A stretch of DNA of 47,980 nucleotides from Deinococcus seoulensis (GTDB lineage Bacteria > Deinococcota > Deinococci > Deinococcales > Deinococcaceae): NCBI RefSeq assembly GCF_014648115.1, contig NZ_BMQM01000029.1:1-47980 (forward strand), written 5' to 3'. A model generated the notes under the pieces. It was not told the origin of the DNA. It ran no database searches and saw only the letters and a list, made by a program, of their open reading frames with translations. Below are positions 1 to 9,793 of this stretch, in pieces. The translations under genes were made by a program, and so were the position numbers. Every line of letters starts with the position of its first letter. Within the stretch, counting starts at the first letter, position 1.

Positions 1-1
1 G

Positions 2-109
2 GTGAGGGCCGTATCGTCGGCGGAGCTTGATGTTTCCCTGCTGAGCGCGGTGTTGGACTGGACATGCGGGGTTCTGACAGACGAAACGTTCGAGTGGGAG
101 CTCTTTTGA
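2..109 (+). CDS. C-terminal end of an unidentified protein (truncated by window edge)
   Basis: An open frame enters from the left edge and ends at TGA 107-109, giving a 35-residue tail that finishes ...DETFEWELF. Its composition (acidic and aromatic residues, little Arg/Pro/Ala bias) looks like real protein rather than a GC-rich shadow frame. A strong hairpin starts two bases after the stop, as expected for the end of a transcription unit. No domain can be recognised from so short a piece, and a chance open frame cannot be excluded. Confidence 0.5.
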   Translation: MRAVSSAELDVSLLSAVLDWTCGVLTDETFEWELF

Positions 110-111
110 CA

Positions 112-134
112 CGTCCGGGGATACGCCCCGGACG
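112..134 (+). terminator. Hairpin immediately after the truncated gene
   Basis: CGTCCGGGG (112-120) pairs perfectly with CCCCGGACG (126-134) around a 5-nt loop. It starts 2 nt after the stop at 109. No long U-tract follows (CTCCCATTTC), so it is either a weak intrinsic terminator or an mRNA 3'-end stabiliser. Confidence 0.55.
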
Positions 135-158
135 CTCCCATTTCAGTGGTGTCGGGCA

Positions 159-279
159 TAGTTCGACTTTGTTGGCGAATTCAGGTGATGGCCCCCGGAC
201 TCCGCATTTCTTGTTGCCGAGTCGTGATGATCCGCCTCACCCAACAGCGGTTTTCGAATTCGCCAACAGAGTCTAGTTC
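159..279. mobile_element. MITE-like element with 18-bp terminal inverted repeats and 6-bp target duplication
   Basis: The left terminus GACTTTGTTGGCGAATTC (165-182) and the right terminus (256-273) are reverse complements with one mismatch. The 109-bp body is flanked directly by TAGTTC at 159-164 and again at 274-279, the signature of a transposed element with target-site duplication. The interior (about 73 bp) has no room for a transposase, so it is non-autonomous and presumably moved by an insertion sequence elsewhere in the genome. It lies between the truncated left gene and the 3' end of the minus-strand protease gene. Family assignment is not possible by eye. Confidence 0.75.
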
Positions 280-377
280 CAGCCAACTACCCGGAGTCGC
301 TGGTCATCTTCTTCCGAAATCTCAATGCGCCGATGGGAACGGGCCATGCCCAAGTCTACTTCTTTGGTGCGTTGTAC

Positions 378-2021
378 TTAGTAGCCGCTAAGGTTCAGCA
401 TGGGCTTTGCGCCTGGCTGCACGAAGGAGTTAGTACGTGCCGGGTCGAGCATGAACGCCCTGACAGTGATGGTCTGTGTCACGCTGGGCAGGGTGACACC
501 GCCGCCCTGGGTGCCCATGCGGACGTTCAGGTTTGCCCCCTTGACCCGCGCGGCAGCCCCGGCGACCAGCGGCGCGGCGAACGAGGTGCCGCTGTACAGG
601 TACGGGTGTCCGATGTCCAGCGCCTCGCCGGGCGCGCTGATGTTCAGGTAGTTGCCCTGCGTGCTGAAGGTCGAGCGTTCCCACGTCTGGGCGACCCTGA
701 TGGTGGGTGAGGAGCGGACGGCTGTGGGCGTCACCGATTCCACGGCCAGCAGCTCCAAGCCGAGCTGCGTGCCGGCGGTCTGGGTGAACGCGGCTGGGTA
801 CTCCCTGGGGTTGCCGTTCAGGCCCTGGTTACCACCTGCCGCGACTATTACGGCACCCTGTGATTCTGCCCATTTCAGGGTGGCATGAATGGCGTCGGTG
901 GGTACGGCCCCGCCCAGGCTGAGGTTCATGACCAGTTGCGAGGGCGGCACCTGGTTCAGTGCGAAGCAGATGCCGCGTAGCACGTCCTTGGTGCGGCAGG
1001 TGGCGCGGCCCGCGACGTCCGCGCAGACCTTGATGGGCAGCACCTTTGCCTGCGGGGCCGTGCCGTGCTGCCCCCCGGCGGCGAGGATGGCGACCTGTGT
1101 GCCGTGGCCCTCCCAGAAGTCGTCATAGCCAGTGAAGCTGGCGGTCTGGTGAAACGGTGCCAGGGCGTTCATAGGGGGCAGCAGGCGCCGGGGCGGGAGT
1201 TCGTTCAGGGTGTCCAGGCTTCTGGAGTACCCGGTGTCCAGCACGGCGATGGTCACGCCCGCGCCGCCCTGCCCGTTCGCTCCGGCTCCCAGGGCTGGAA
1301 GGGCGGAAATGCCGCTGGACACCAGTTTTGCCGGGTAGAAGAAGCGGGGACGCTGCAAGGCAGCCGGAGTTCTGGGGGCGGGCGGGGCTGGAAGGGCCTG
1401 GGCGAGCCCCTGCGGGTGCCCGGCCACGCTGATCGGATCTGGGTACCAGATCACGTCTGTATCCTCGGCCAGCAGTCTGTTCAGGGCGTCTTCCAGGCTC
1501 ATCTTGCCGCTTAGGGTGATCTCGACCAGGGTGCCGCTGCAGGGTGACGGTGGAATCACTGCGCGCGTATTGATGGGAGCCTGGCTGGAGGCGGGGGCGG
1601 GCAGGGTCTCCCACGTGACCCGTCCGTACGTGCCCAGGTGACGCAGGGCCCGGGCAAGGGCATCCGGATTCAGACCCGGATTCAGCAGCACCTGTACCCG
1701 GTCGGGCAGGACACTCGTGCGGGGTTGCTGCACACCCGGCTGCGTGATATTTGCCAGGACGACTCCGCCTGCAACGGGCGGCAGGACAGATACCTCGACC
1801 CTGCCTCCTGTGAAGATGCCACCCCGGACGGGCAGCACGGCGCGGCCGGGCGGAAGGTCAGGAATCCTGATCGGCCGCGCGCCCGGCAACGTCAGGGTCT
1901 GGCCTGGGCGGGCGAACGCGTCCGGACGTCCGGAACCCGTTACCGGGTAACGAACAGTACCAGTGCTGCCCGCCCAGCCCAGGGTCAGTGCGAGAAGGGA
2001 AGTCAGGGTTCGCTTGTTCAT
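378..2021 (-). CDS. Secreted S8 (subtilisin-like) serine protease
   Basis: The 547-aa precursor has a lysine/arginine n-region and a hydrophobic stretch (residues 1-20) typical of a Sec signal peptide. About 220 residues of pro-region follow, then the S8 catalytic domain. The triad is visible in canonical blocks: Asp262 (AVLDTGYS), His306 (GHGTQVA) and Ser480 (GTSFAAPLVAG), with the oxyanion-hole region near AAGGNQG. The order D-H-S and the length fit secreted Deinococcus subtilases. The ATG is preceded by GGAGG at good spacing, which supports the start. It lies 64 bp downstream of a large regulator on the same strand, with a hairpin between them, so regulator and protease may be co-transcribed. 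The substrate is unknown; extracellular nutrient scavenging or surface-protein processing are both plausible. Third-position GC looks lower than in the neighbouring genes. Confidence 0.93.
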   Translation of the reverse strand: MNKRTLTSLLALTLGWAGSTGTVRYPVTGSGRPDAFARPGQTLTLPGARPIRIPDLPPGRAVLPVRGGIFTGGRVEVSVLPPVAGGVVLANITQPGVQQPRTSVLPDRVQVLLNPGLNPDALARALRHLGTYGRVTWETLPAPASSQAPINTRAVIPPSPCSGTLVEITLSGKMSLEDALNRLLAEDTDVIWYPDPISVAGHPQGLAQALPAPPAPRTPAALQRPRFFYPAKLVSSGISALPALGAGANGQGGAGVTIAVLDTGYSRSLDTLNELPPRRLLPPMNALAPFHQTASFTGYDDFWEGHGTQVAILAAGGQHGTAPQAKVLPIKVCADVAGRATCRTKDVLRGICFALNQVPPSQLVMNLSLGGAVPTDAIHATLKWAESQGAVIVAAGGNQGLNGNPREYPAAFTQTAGTQLGLELLAVESVTPTAVRSSPTIRVAQTWERSTFSTQGNYLNISAPGEALDIGHPYLYSGTSFAAPLVAGAAARVKGANLNVRMGTQGGGVTLPSVTQTITVRAFMLDPARTNSFVQPGAKPMLNLSGY

Positions 2022-2060
2022 GGGTGTCCTCCGGCCCGAGCGTTCCGTCGATGATGTAGG

Positions 2061-2083
2061 CGCTGCGTGGCATGCGCGCAGCG
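2061..2083 (-). other. Hairpin between regulator and protease genes
   Basis: CGCTGCG (2061-2067) and CGCAGCG (2077-2083) form a perfect 7-bp stem with a 9-nt loop in the 64-bp gap between the regulator stop and the protease ribosome-binding site. There is no U-tract, so an mRNA processing or attenuation role is more likely than termination. This is inference only. Confidence 0.35.
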
Positions 2084-2085
2084 TG

Positions 2086-4446
2086 TCATCCGCCCCCTGA
2101 ACGCTCCCTGAACGTGGCCCTCTGCTCGCGGAAGTACGCGGCCAGGTCGTCCTGCCCGGCTCCTTCCAGGATGTTCAGGGCTTCCTCGATCAGGGGCAGG
2201 CTTTCCTGTAACTCTGCCAAATTGCCCAGTGACGTGGCGAGCATGCGGATCTCGCCGCTCTGGCGCGCGATGCAGATGGCCTGACTGTAGGCAGCCGCTG
2301 CCAGGGCCGCGCGGCCCTGCTTGTGGTGGATGACCCCCACGTTATTCCAGGCGGTGCTGGCGGTGGACAGGTTGCAGGTCTGTTCCGCTGAGGTGGCGGC
2401 CCGCTCGGCGTAGCCGAGAGCATCGTCCAGCAGGCCCTGTTCTTCCAGTACCCAGCCGATGTTCAGAAGCATGTTGGGTGGTAGCTGTTCCAGGGGAGCG
2501 TCCAACATCTCGCGCAGCAGGGCTGAGGCGTCCAGGCCGAGGGTCTGCGTGGTGATCGTCTGCATGCAGATCATTTTCAGGCGCATGAGTTCGTCGCCCA
2601 GCAGCAGGAACAGCCCGGCCGAGCGCTGGGCGTAATCGAGTGCCCGCGCGTTCTCCCTGGACGACAGGGCCAGTGAGGACAGCAGGTTGTAGGCCTGCGC
2701 CCGGGCTTCCAGATCACCGTTCAGACCGGCGGTCGCCAGGGCGGTCGCCTGTTCCCGGTCGCCCAGCCGCCACACGGCGCGGCCCCGGTACACCTGCACC
2801 AGCGGTGTATCCGGCAGGTCACCCAGGATGCCCAGAGCTTCGCGGTGATGTCCCATGGCGTCCAGGGCGCGCGCCAGCAGCAGGCGGGTGCCGGGTGACC
2901 GGGCGTGTGGGCGCAGCAGGTCGTGCGCTTCAACCTGCCGGTCTTCGGCCAGCAGCGCGCGGGCACGTCCGGCCAGCGCCGCCTGAAAACCGGGAAAGTC
3001 GCTGGAGCCGGTCAGGGCGTGCGCGCGCAGGTAGTGATCCAGGGCGTCGGCGGGCGGTAATTGCGCCGCCAGCAGGGTCAGGACCTCGGTTTCCAGGCTG
3101 GGTTGCGTATCCAGCCACGCGCGCAGCGCCGCAGGCGCGGCCGGGCGGGTGCCCTCCAGCAGGTAGGCCTGACGCAACCGCTCCAGCGCGGCGGCCATAT
3201 CGTCACCGCCGAATTCCAGCGCCGCCTGCGTGGCGCGCAGGTCCGGGTTGTCCTGCACGCCCAGGCACGCCAGCAGCTGCCGCGCGCGGGGTGCGTGCGG
3301 GGCCAGCAGCGCGGCGTAGGCGTCCGCCAGGGACAGGCCGCCGCGCCCGGCGGGCCGCAACGCCGGAAGGCCACCGGTTTCCGCGCGCTCCTGCGCGTTG
3401 TCGGCCGGCAGTGGCCGCAGGATCAGTTGCGGCAGCAGCGTGGGTGGCCCTTCGCGGCTGGCCAGGATCAGCGGCGGTCCCGAGCGGGTGGCGCTCAGGC
3501 CCAGCAGGGCGCGGCGGGACTCCGGGTCGCAGGTCTCCCAGTCGTCGATCAGCAGGGGGCCGGGCTGCGCGCTGAGGTGCCGCGCCCAGCCCGGCCCGTC
3601 CGCCGGCGGGGGGTGAGGCAGGTCTGGCAGGCCCAGCAGCGTGGCGTAGGGTCGCCCCGCCCGGGCGCGCAGCAGCGTTCCGGCTGGAACGGCGCGCAGC
3701 AGTGCGCTCTTGCCGATCCCGGCCGGTCCGCGTACCCACAGCGTCTCGCCGGCCGACAGGTGCGTCAACTGCTGAAGTTCGGCCTGCCGGCCCGGCAGCG
3801 GCGGAGCCGGCGCGCTGAGCGTGACGTTCAGGCTGGCCGCGTCGCGTTCCAGCAGCGGGGCGTCCGGGTGTCCGGCGGCGCGCAGCAGGGCGTGCAGTTC
3901 CCGGAACAGCGGCGGGGCGGGCGGCGCAGCCCCGGCCACGGCGTAGGCCTGGGCGGCCCACTCCCCGGCCCGCAGGGCATCGGTTTCTGCCGCCTGACGG
4001 GCCTGACCGAGCAGCAGGTCGCGGTATGTGGCCGCGCAGTGTTCGCGGGTCGCGGTGACCCACCCGGCCAGTTCATCGGACAGGTCCGCGTCCGGCAGGC
4101 CCGCCGCGAAAGCCCCCCGGTACAGGGTCTGCGCGCCGCTCAGGTCGGTGTCGGCGCAGGCGCGCAGCAGGGCGGGTACGTCGCAGGTCAGGGTGGTGCT
4201 CACCTGCGTGTCGGTCGTGTGGACCAGCACCAGCGTGCCGGACGCGCGGCGCAGTTGCCCCAGCGCCACGGACAGGCTGTTCATGGGATCGGTCGCGTCC
4301 GGCCAGAACAGGCGCGCGACGGCCCGGCGCTCCTGCGGGCCGCGCAGGCTCAGGTACGCCAGCAGCAGCAGTGGTTTCTCCCGCCTGAACGGCACCTGCG
4401 CCGCCCGCAGGGAACCGAGGGTCAGCAGTTCGGGCGGGGCCGTCAT
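2086..4446 (-). CDS. SARP/BTAD-type transcriptional regulator with AAA-like ATPase and TPR region
   Basis: This 786-aa protein has the layout of large signal-transduction ATPase regulators. An N-terminal winged-helix/BTAD region covers residues 1-200 (with RREKPLLLLAYLSLRG and LFWPDATDP, as in SARP/AfsR DNA-binding and activation domains). A P-loop, GPAGIGKSALL, lies near residue 240 in a compact NTPase domain with a DDWE Walker-B-like segment. From about residue 480 there is a long alpha-helical C-terminal half with TPR-like repeats (for example AWNNVGVIHHKQGRAALAAA). Such proteins activate neighbouring genes in response to a ligand or partner bound by the TPR part. TAAGAT ends 6 nt before the ATG, so translation is probably leaderless, which supports this start. 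The downstream S8 protease is the obvious candidate target. The ligand is unknown. Confidence 0.8.
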   Translation of the reverse strand: MTAPPELLTLGSLRAAQVPFRREKPLLLLAYLSLRGPQERRAVARLFWPDATDPMNSLSVALGQLRRASGTLVLVHTTDTQVSTTLTCDVPALLRACADTDLSGAQTLYRGAFAAGLPDADLSDELAGWVTATREHCAATYRDLLLGQARQAAETDALRAGEWAAQAYAVAGAAPPAPPLFRELHALLRAAGHPDAPLLERDAASLNVTLSAPAPPLPGRQAELQQLTHLSAGETLWVRGPAGIGKSALLRAVPAGTLLRARAGRPYATLLGLPDLPHPPPADGPGWARHLSAQPGPLLIDDWETCDPESRRALLGLSATRSGPPLILASREGPPTLLPQLILRPLPADNAQERAETGGLPALRPAGRGGLSLADAYAALLAPHAPRARQLLACLGVQDNPDLRATQAALEFGGDDMAAALERLRQAYLLEGTRPAAPAALRAWLDTQPSLETEVLTLLAAQLPPADALDHYLRAHALTGSSDFPGFQAALAGRARALLAEDRQVEAHDLLRPHARSPGTRLLLARALDAMGHHREALGILGDLPDTPLVQVYRGRAVWRLGDREQATALATAGLNGDLEARAQAYNLLSSLALSSRENARALDYAQRSAGLFLLLGDELMRLKMICMQTITTQTLGLDASALLREMLDAPLEQLPPNMLLNIGWVLEEQGLLDDALGYAERAATSAEQTCNLSTASTAWNNVGVIHHKQGRAALAAAAYSQAICIARQSGEIRMLATSLGNLAELQESLPLIEEALNILEGAGQDDLAAYFREQRATFRERSGGG

Positions 4447-4452
4447 GAGGTC

Positions 4453-4458
4453 ATCTTA
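4453..4458 (-). promoter_or_regulatory. -10 hexamer TAAGAT of a probable leaderless promoter
   Basis: TAAGAT ends 6 nt upstream of the ATG of the 786-aa regulator. This leaves no room for a Shine-Dalgarno sequence and places transcription initiation at or next to the start codon. No good -35 is visible. Confidence 0.55.
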
Positions 4459-4549
4459 TGCCCCGTGTGAAGGCCGGGTGGTCTGGCCTCCGCTTCAGTC
4501 CGGCTGCGTATTCGGTCCGACTGCGCAGCGCCGCGATCCTACCCCCGGT

Positions 4550-6019
<1,470 letters not shown>

Positions 6020-6094
6020 ACACTCCCACCTGTGCTCACGCTGCCGAGCATAGAGCAGCGGACCCCGCCCGGAAGGTACGGGCGCACCCGGCCC

Positions 6095-6811
6095 TCAGCG
6101 GGCGCGGCTGACGGTGTACGCCAGCAGCGGCTCGCGGCTCAGGACCCGCCCGGCCCGTTCGACCCGCAACTCGCCGCCCGGATACTGAGCGGTGCCGACC
6201 ACCAGCACGTACCCGTACCCCCCCCGGTTCCAGCGGTACTCGTCCCGCCCCCCGCCCGTGACGTGCGCGCCGCCGGTCAGTTGCACGCCCGGCGTGCCGT
6301 CGCGGTTGCGGCTGGCGTACGTGACCCGCCCACCCGCCTCCCACACGGTCACGCTGTGCCGCGCGGTGGCCGCCACGACCGCCGCCTGTGGCACGTAACG
6401 GCACCTGAACGACCCGGCAGGCACCCGGAACTCACTGACGTGCGTCATGCGGTATGCGGGGTCCTGCACGTTCTGCACGTTGCTGCTGTGCACGAAGAAC
6501 CCCGGCGCCGGTGCGCTGCGGCCCGCGAAGGTCAGCGGCGTGTACACCTGACCCGCCCCCGGATCATCCGCGCCGACCGTCACGGGCACCTGCGAGCGCA
6601 CGCCGCCCACCCACTCCGTCAGCGTGCCCGCCCCGGCCCCCGCCCCGGACAGCGCCAGCACCCGCCCCGGCGTGTCGCACCAGAAGCGCACCGGCTTCCA
6701 CACGCCCGCGCCCACCTGCGCGAACGACGCCTCGGTGAAGCCCGCCCCAGACGCCACAGGCAGGAACGACAGGAGCAGAGCGGCAGCCAGACGGACCCGG
6801 TTGGACGACAT
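6095..6811 (-). CDS. Secreted protein of unknown function in the carotenoid cluster
   Basis: The 238-aa product has a signal peptide (MSSNRVRLAAALLLSFLPVASGAG) and a predicted all-beta mature part rich in Gly, Val and Arg, with two cysteines (in RFWCDTPG and FRCRYVP) that could form a disulphide. I recognise no domain. AGGAGG about 9 nt upstream supports the ATG at 6811. It lies between the glycosyltransferase (132-bp gap containing hairpins) and the desaturase (75-bp gap), in the same orientation. An envelope-side role linked to pigment or surface glycolipid is possible but only suggested by position. Confidence 0.7.
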   Translation of the reverse strand: MSSNRVRLAAALLLSFLPVASGAGFTEASFAQVGAGVWKPVRFWCDTPGRVLALSGAGAGAGTLTEWVGGVRSQVPVTVGADDPGAGQVYTPLTFAGRSAPAPGFFVHSSNVQNVQDPAYRMTHVSEFRVPAGSFRCRYVPQAAVVAATARHSVTVWEAGGRVTYASRNRDGTPGVQLTGGAHVTGGGRDEYRWNRGGYGYVLVVGTAQYPGGELRVERAGRVLSREPLLAYTVSRAR

Positions 6812-6879
6812 ACCCCGAGCCTCCTCCCCACACCTGAGGCGCCCATGAAGCCCAGCCTGCCGGGCGTTCAGGGAAGTTC

Positions 6880-6926
6880 CCCTCTCTCCTGGGGAGAGGG
6901 CCCTGCCACCGGCAGGGGGTGAGGCG
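6880..6926. repeat. REP-like double hairpin, copy 1
   Basis: CCCTCTC/GAGAGGG-type arms at 6879-6900 form one stem, and CCCTGCC-ACC-GGCAGGG (6901-6917) forms a second perfect 7-bp stem, followed by GGTGAGG. In the reverse orientation a related sequence occurs at 10227-10268 in the same gene cluster. It sits between the secreted unknown and the glycosyltransferase and could stabilise or attenuate the polycistronic mRNA. Confidence 0.45.
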
Positions 6927-6943
6927 TCACTGCCGGTACTGCG

Positions 6944-8062
6944 TCACTGTCTGTACTGGCGGCCCTTCCAGGTGACGGTGCGGCGCAGGGCGCGGCGGTA
7001 CACGGGCAGCGCCAGCAGCGGCGTGAGGGGGCCCAGCAGCCCCTCGGCCAGGTCGGCGGGGGCGCGGCGACCGGCGACCACGCTGACCAGCGTGCGTTCC
7101 ACCAGCCCGGCCACGCGCAGGGCCGTCCAGCCGGGGCCGCGCAGCCAGGGGCGCAGCAACCACGGCAGGGTGTACGCGCCCAGGTGCGCGGCGGCCGCCA
7201 GCAGCAGCAGCGGCCGCGAGTGAAAGTGCAGCGGCAGGACGTTCTTGCTGAAGCCCGCCACCGACTCCGGGTACGTGCGGTACATGCGCACCCCGATGCA
7301 CGCGCGGCCCAGCGCCGTGGACACCAGGAAGCCCTGCGCGCCCAGGTGCTGCGCGAGGCGGGTGTCCTCCAGCACCTCGGCCCGGACGGGCGCGTACCCG
7401 CCCACGCGGCTCAGGGCGGCGCGGCGGAACGCCATGACCTGCCCGTTGGCGATCGAGGTCATGGGGTGGCGCAGACGCGTCAGCGGAAACGGGAAGTACG
7501 ACAGCACGGCCGCGTCCACCAGCGGCGTCAGCAGGCGGGCGCCCAGGCCCGCGTTCGCCTGCCGGGGATGAACGCTCAGCAGGTCCGCGCCGGAACGGGT
7601 CAGTTCGCTCAGCAGGCCGCCCAGTGCGCCCGCGTGCCAGTCCACGTCCGCGTCCGTGAAGATCAGGACCTCGCCGCGCGCCGCGCGCAGCAGTTGCTGG
7701 CAGGCCCAGGGTTTCCCGTTCCAGCCGTCCGGTCTGGGCTCGCCCGTCAGGACCCGCGCGCCCAGGCGGCGGGCCACGTCGGCGGTCCCGTCGCCGCTGC
7801 CGTCGTCCAGCACCAGCACCTCGAACGCCCCCTGGGCCAGCACGCCGGGCAGGGTGCGCGGCAGGTTGTGCGCCTCGTCCCGCGCCGGAATCAGGATGGA
7901 CACGCGTGGCCCCCCACGTGGGGTGGGTGCCGGGCGCAGGCGGGGGAAGGTCACGGCGTTCACGGCCAGCACCGCCGCCTTGGTCGCCAGCCAGCCCAGC
8001 AGCAGCGCCTGCACGGGCCGCTGCGCCCGCCCCCACGCGGCAGTCCACGCGGCGCGGCGCAT
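6944..8062 (-). CDS. Family 2 glycosyltransferase (membrane-associated; CruG/CrtQ-like candidate)
   Basis: The product is 372 aa. An N-terminal hydrophobic segment (residues 15-38) is followed by a GT-A domain: [18 protein letters not shown] at 54-71, the nucleotide-sugar acidic site DDGSGDGTA, the metal-binding DAD at 137-139 (FTDADVDWH), and a later LEDTRL acid-base motif. The C-terminus has two or three hydrophobic segments. This matches inverting GT2 enzymes that glycosylate lipids, including carotenoid glycosyltransferases CruG and CrtQ. I chose the ATG at 8062 because it overlaps the acyltransferase stop by one base (TGATG) and the protein begins just before its membrane segment. A longer in-frame extension upstream lies inside the acyltransferase gene and is a shadow. 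Carotenoid as acceptor is inferred from the cluster. Confidence 0.83.
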   Translation of the reverse strand: MRRAAWTAAWGRAQRPVQALLLGWLATKAAVLAVNAVTFPRLRPAPTPRGGPRVSILIPARDEAHNLPRTLPGVLAQGAFEVLVLDDGSGDGTADVARRLGARVLTGEPRPDGWNGKPWACQQLLRAARGEVLIFTDADVDWHAGALGGLLSELTRSGADLLSVHPRQANAGLGARLLTPLVDAAVLSYFPFPLTRLRHPMTSIANGQVMAFRRAALSRVGGYAPVRAEVLEDTRLAQHLGAQGFLVSTALGRACIGVRMYRTYPESVAGFSKNVLPLHFHSRPLLLLAAAAHLGAYTLPWLLRPWLRGPGWTALRVAGLVERTLVSVVAGRRAPADLAEGLLGPLTPLLALPVYRRALRRTVTWKGRQYRQ

Positions 8063-8763
8063 CAGCGGTCTCCGGTGATCAGGGTCAGCAGCCTTGAGGG
8101 CAGGTCCACCCGCTCCGAACGGCTCGCGCGGCCCGGCACGGCCCGCAGGTACCCGGCAGGCGGGGCCTCCGGGTCGCTGTCCAGCAGCCCGGCGTCCAGC
8201 GCGGCCAGTTCGCGTTGCAAGGCGCCCTCCAGATCTGGCCCCGCCACCGGCCACCCGAAGCGCACGAAGGCCTCGGGTGCCTGCGCGCCGCGCATCACGA
8301 CCCGTAGCGCCACCGGCACCAGCGGCACGCCCGCCGCGCCCGCAATCCACGCCGCGCCCGGCTGCACGGCCCGCAGCGGCCCGGCCGGCTGCACCGCGCC
8401 CTCCGGGAACACCACCAGCCACCCCACCCGCGCCCGCCGCACGCCCGCCCGGACCTCATCGGCTCTCACCGCGCCCACGCGCCGCAGGAACGGAAAGCGC
8501 GACAGCTGCCGCGCGCCCATCAGCACCGTGAACTCGCTGCCCGCCCACAGGGCCGCCTCGCGCAGCACGTACCCGTCCCACCAGGAGTGATGATTCGGGG
8601 CCAGGACCGCGCCGCCCGCCGGGACCGGCCCGCGCACCCACACGCCGCCCAGAGCGCCGCGCACGCTGCGGCTCACGCTGCGCGACAGCAGCCACGTCGC
8701 CCAGGCGTGACGGTCCTCCCCAGCCTGCCCGGACCTGGGCTTACCGGGCACGGGCCACCGCAC
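8062..8763 (-). CDS. PlsC-like 1-acyl-glycerol-phosphate/lipid acyltransferase
   Basis: The 233-aa protein carries the two defining LPLAT/AGPAT blocks: NHHSWWD at 57-63 (H58-x4-D63 catalytic motif) and the acceptor-binding FPEG at 119-122. Its length is typical for PlsC-fold enzymes. The start overlaps the end of cruF by 23 bp and its stop overlaps the glycosyltransferase start by one base, so the three genes are translationally coupled. Generic PlsC enzymes acylate lysophosphatidate. Placed between a carotenoid hydratase and a glycosyltransferase, this one may instead acylate a glycosylated carotenoid, as the unrelated staphyloxanthin acyltransferase does. The sequence alone cannot decide substrate. 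Confidence 0.82.
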   Translation of the reverse strand: MRWPVPGKPRSGQAGEDRHAWATWLLSRSVSRSVRGALGGVWVRGPVPAGGAVLAPNHHSWWDGYVLREAALWAGSEFTVLMGARQLSRFPFLRRVGAVRADEVRAGVRRARVGWLVVFPEGAVQPAGPLRAVQPGAAWIAGAAGVPLVPVALRVVMRGAQAPEAFVRFGWPVAGPDLEGALQRELAALDAGLLDSDPEAPPAGYLRAVPGRASRSERVDLPSRLLTLITGDR

Positions 8764-9793
8764 GCCGACCCGGACGCAGCGCCCGCGCCAGCCCCAACCC
8801 CAGCCCCATGGCCGCCAGCGTCACCGCCGCCTCCGCGTAGCGGCCCACCAGTACCAGCCCGCCCGGCAGGAAGAACGCCTCGGTCGCGTACACCACCCGG
8901 AAATCCAGGCCCTCACCGGCCCGGCGCGCACCGGGCAGCAGGCTCAGGGACGGCACGCGGCTCGCCTGCACGTTCCCGTCCACCCGCTCCAGCCAGCCGG
9001 GCAGCGCCCAGCCCGCCCCGGCCCGCCCGAACAGCCCCGGCGCCAGCCCCGTGAACACCCACGACAGGCCCCACCCGACCGCCCACCACCCCAGGAAGTT
9101 CTGCACGGGCGCGCCCGCCCACAGCGGCAGCGGGTCCGTCCACGTCCAGTACCCCTGCGCGGTCATCAGGGGTTCCAGGCCCACGTCCCACAGCATCATC
9201 AGCGCGCCCGCCAGCCACGGCCGTCCGCGCGACAGGCTCGTGGCCGTCAGCGTCAACGCGAACCACCCCAGCGGCACGATCAACGGCACGGTCAGCAGCG
9301 TCGGCGCGGGCGCCCCCGCGTACGTGTAATCCCCGAACGGAATGCCCGTCCGGCTCCCCAGCAACTCCACGCCCAGCCCCACCCCGAACGACACGACCAG
9401 CATCAGCGCCGCCCGCAGCCACCCTGCGCGCTCCCACACGAACGCCAGCGCCGCCGCGCACAGCGCCGCCGTACTCGCCAGCCCCAGCACCGGGAACCCC
9501 TCCGGCCACAACGGCACCGGAATCTTCAGCGCCACGTACAGCGCCACCAGCGCCATCCACGGCCGCGTCGCCGCCAGCAGGCCCGCCAGCCGCTCGCCCA
9601 GCACCTCCGGGAACTCCGGACCCAGCGCGTCCCCCGCCAGCGCCAGCACGCCCGACAACGGCAGGCCCAGCGCAATCAGAACCCAACCCACGGGATTCCT
9701 GCCCATGACCAGCAACGCCCCGAGGAACGCCACGCCCAGCGCCGCGAACGCCAGTCCGGCACGCCACACGGTGGGGGAGAGGGACACCCTCAC
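8741..9793 (-). CDS. cruF: Carotenoid 1',2'-hydratase (CruF family)
   Basis: This is a polytopic membrane protein of 350 aa with about eight hydrophobic helices. It contains family-typical polar patches between helices ([42 protein letters not shown]) seen in the CruF/DUF422 carotenoid biosynthesis proteins. CruF hydrates the psi-end of gamma-carotene-type intermediates to give 1'-hydroxy carotenoids, an early committed step to deinoxanthin. GTG at 9793 is chosen because GTGA overlaps the Nudix stop by 4 bp; an upstream in-frame extension lies inside that gene. The order CrtO, Nudix, CruF agrees with my memory of DR0093-DR0091 in D. radiodurans. The 3' end overlaps the acyltransferase gene. 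Confidence 0.85.
   Translation of the reverse strand: MRVSLSPTVWRAGLAFAALGVAFLGALLVMGRNPVGWVLIALGLPLSGVLALAGDALGPEFPEVLGERLAGLLAATRPWMALVALYVALKIPVPLWPEGFPVLGLASTAALCAAALAFVWERAGWLRAALMLVVSFGVGLGVELLGSRTGIPFGDYTYAGAPAPTLLTVPLIVPLGWFALTLTATSLSRGRPWLAGALMMLWDVGLEPLMTAQGYWTWTDPLPLWAGAPVQNFLGWWAVGWGLSWVFTGLAPGLFGRAGAGWALPGWLERVDGNVQASRVPSLSLLPGARRAGEGLDFRVVYATEAFFLPGGLVLVGRYAEAAVTLAAMGLGLGLARALRPGRRAVARAR

Noticed and set aside
106..111. TTGACA at 106-111 as a -35 promoter element
   Set aside because: It overlaps the stop codon of the truncated gene, and no -10 is found at 16-18 bp; the sequence there is the arm of a hairpin.
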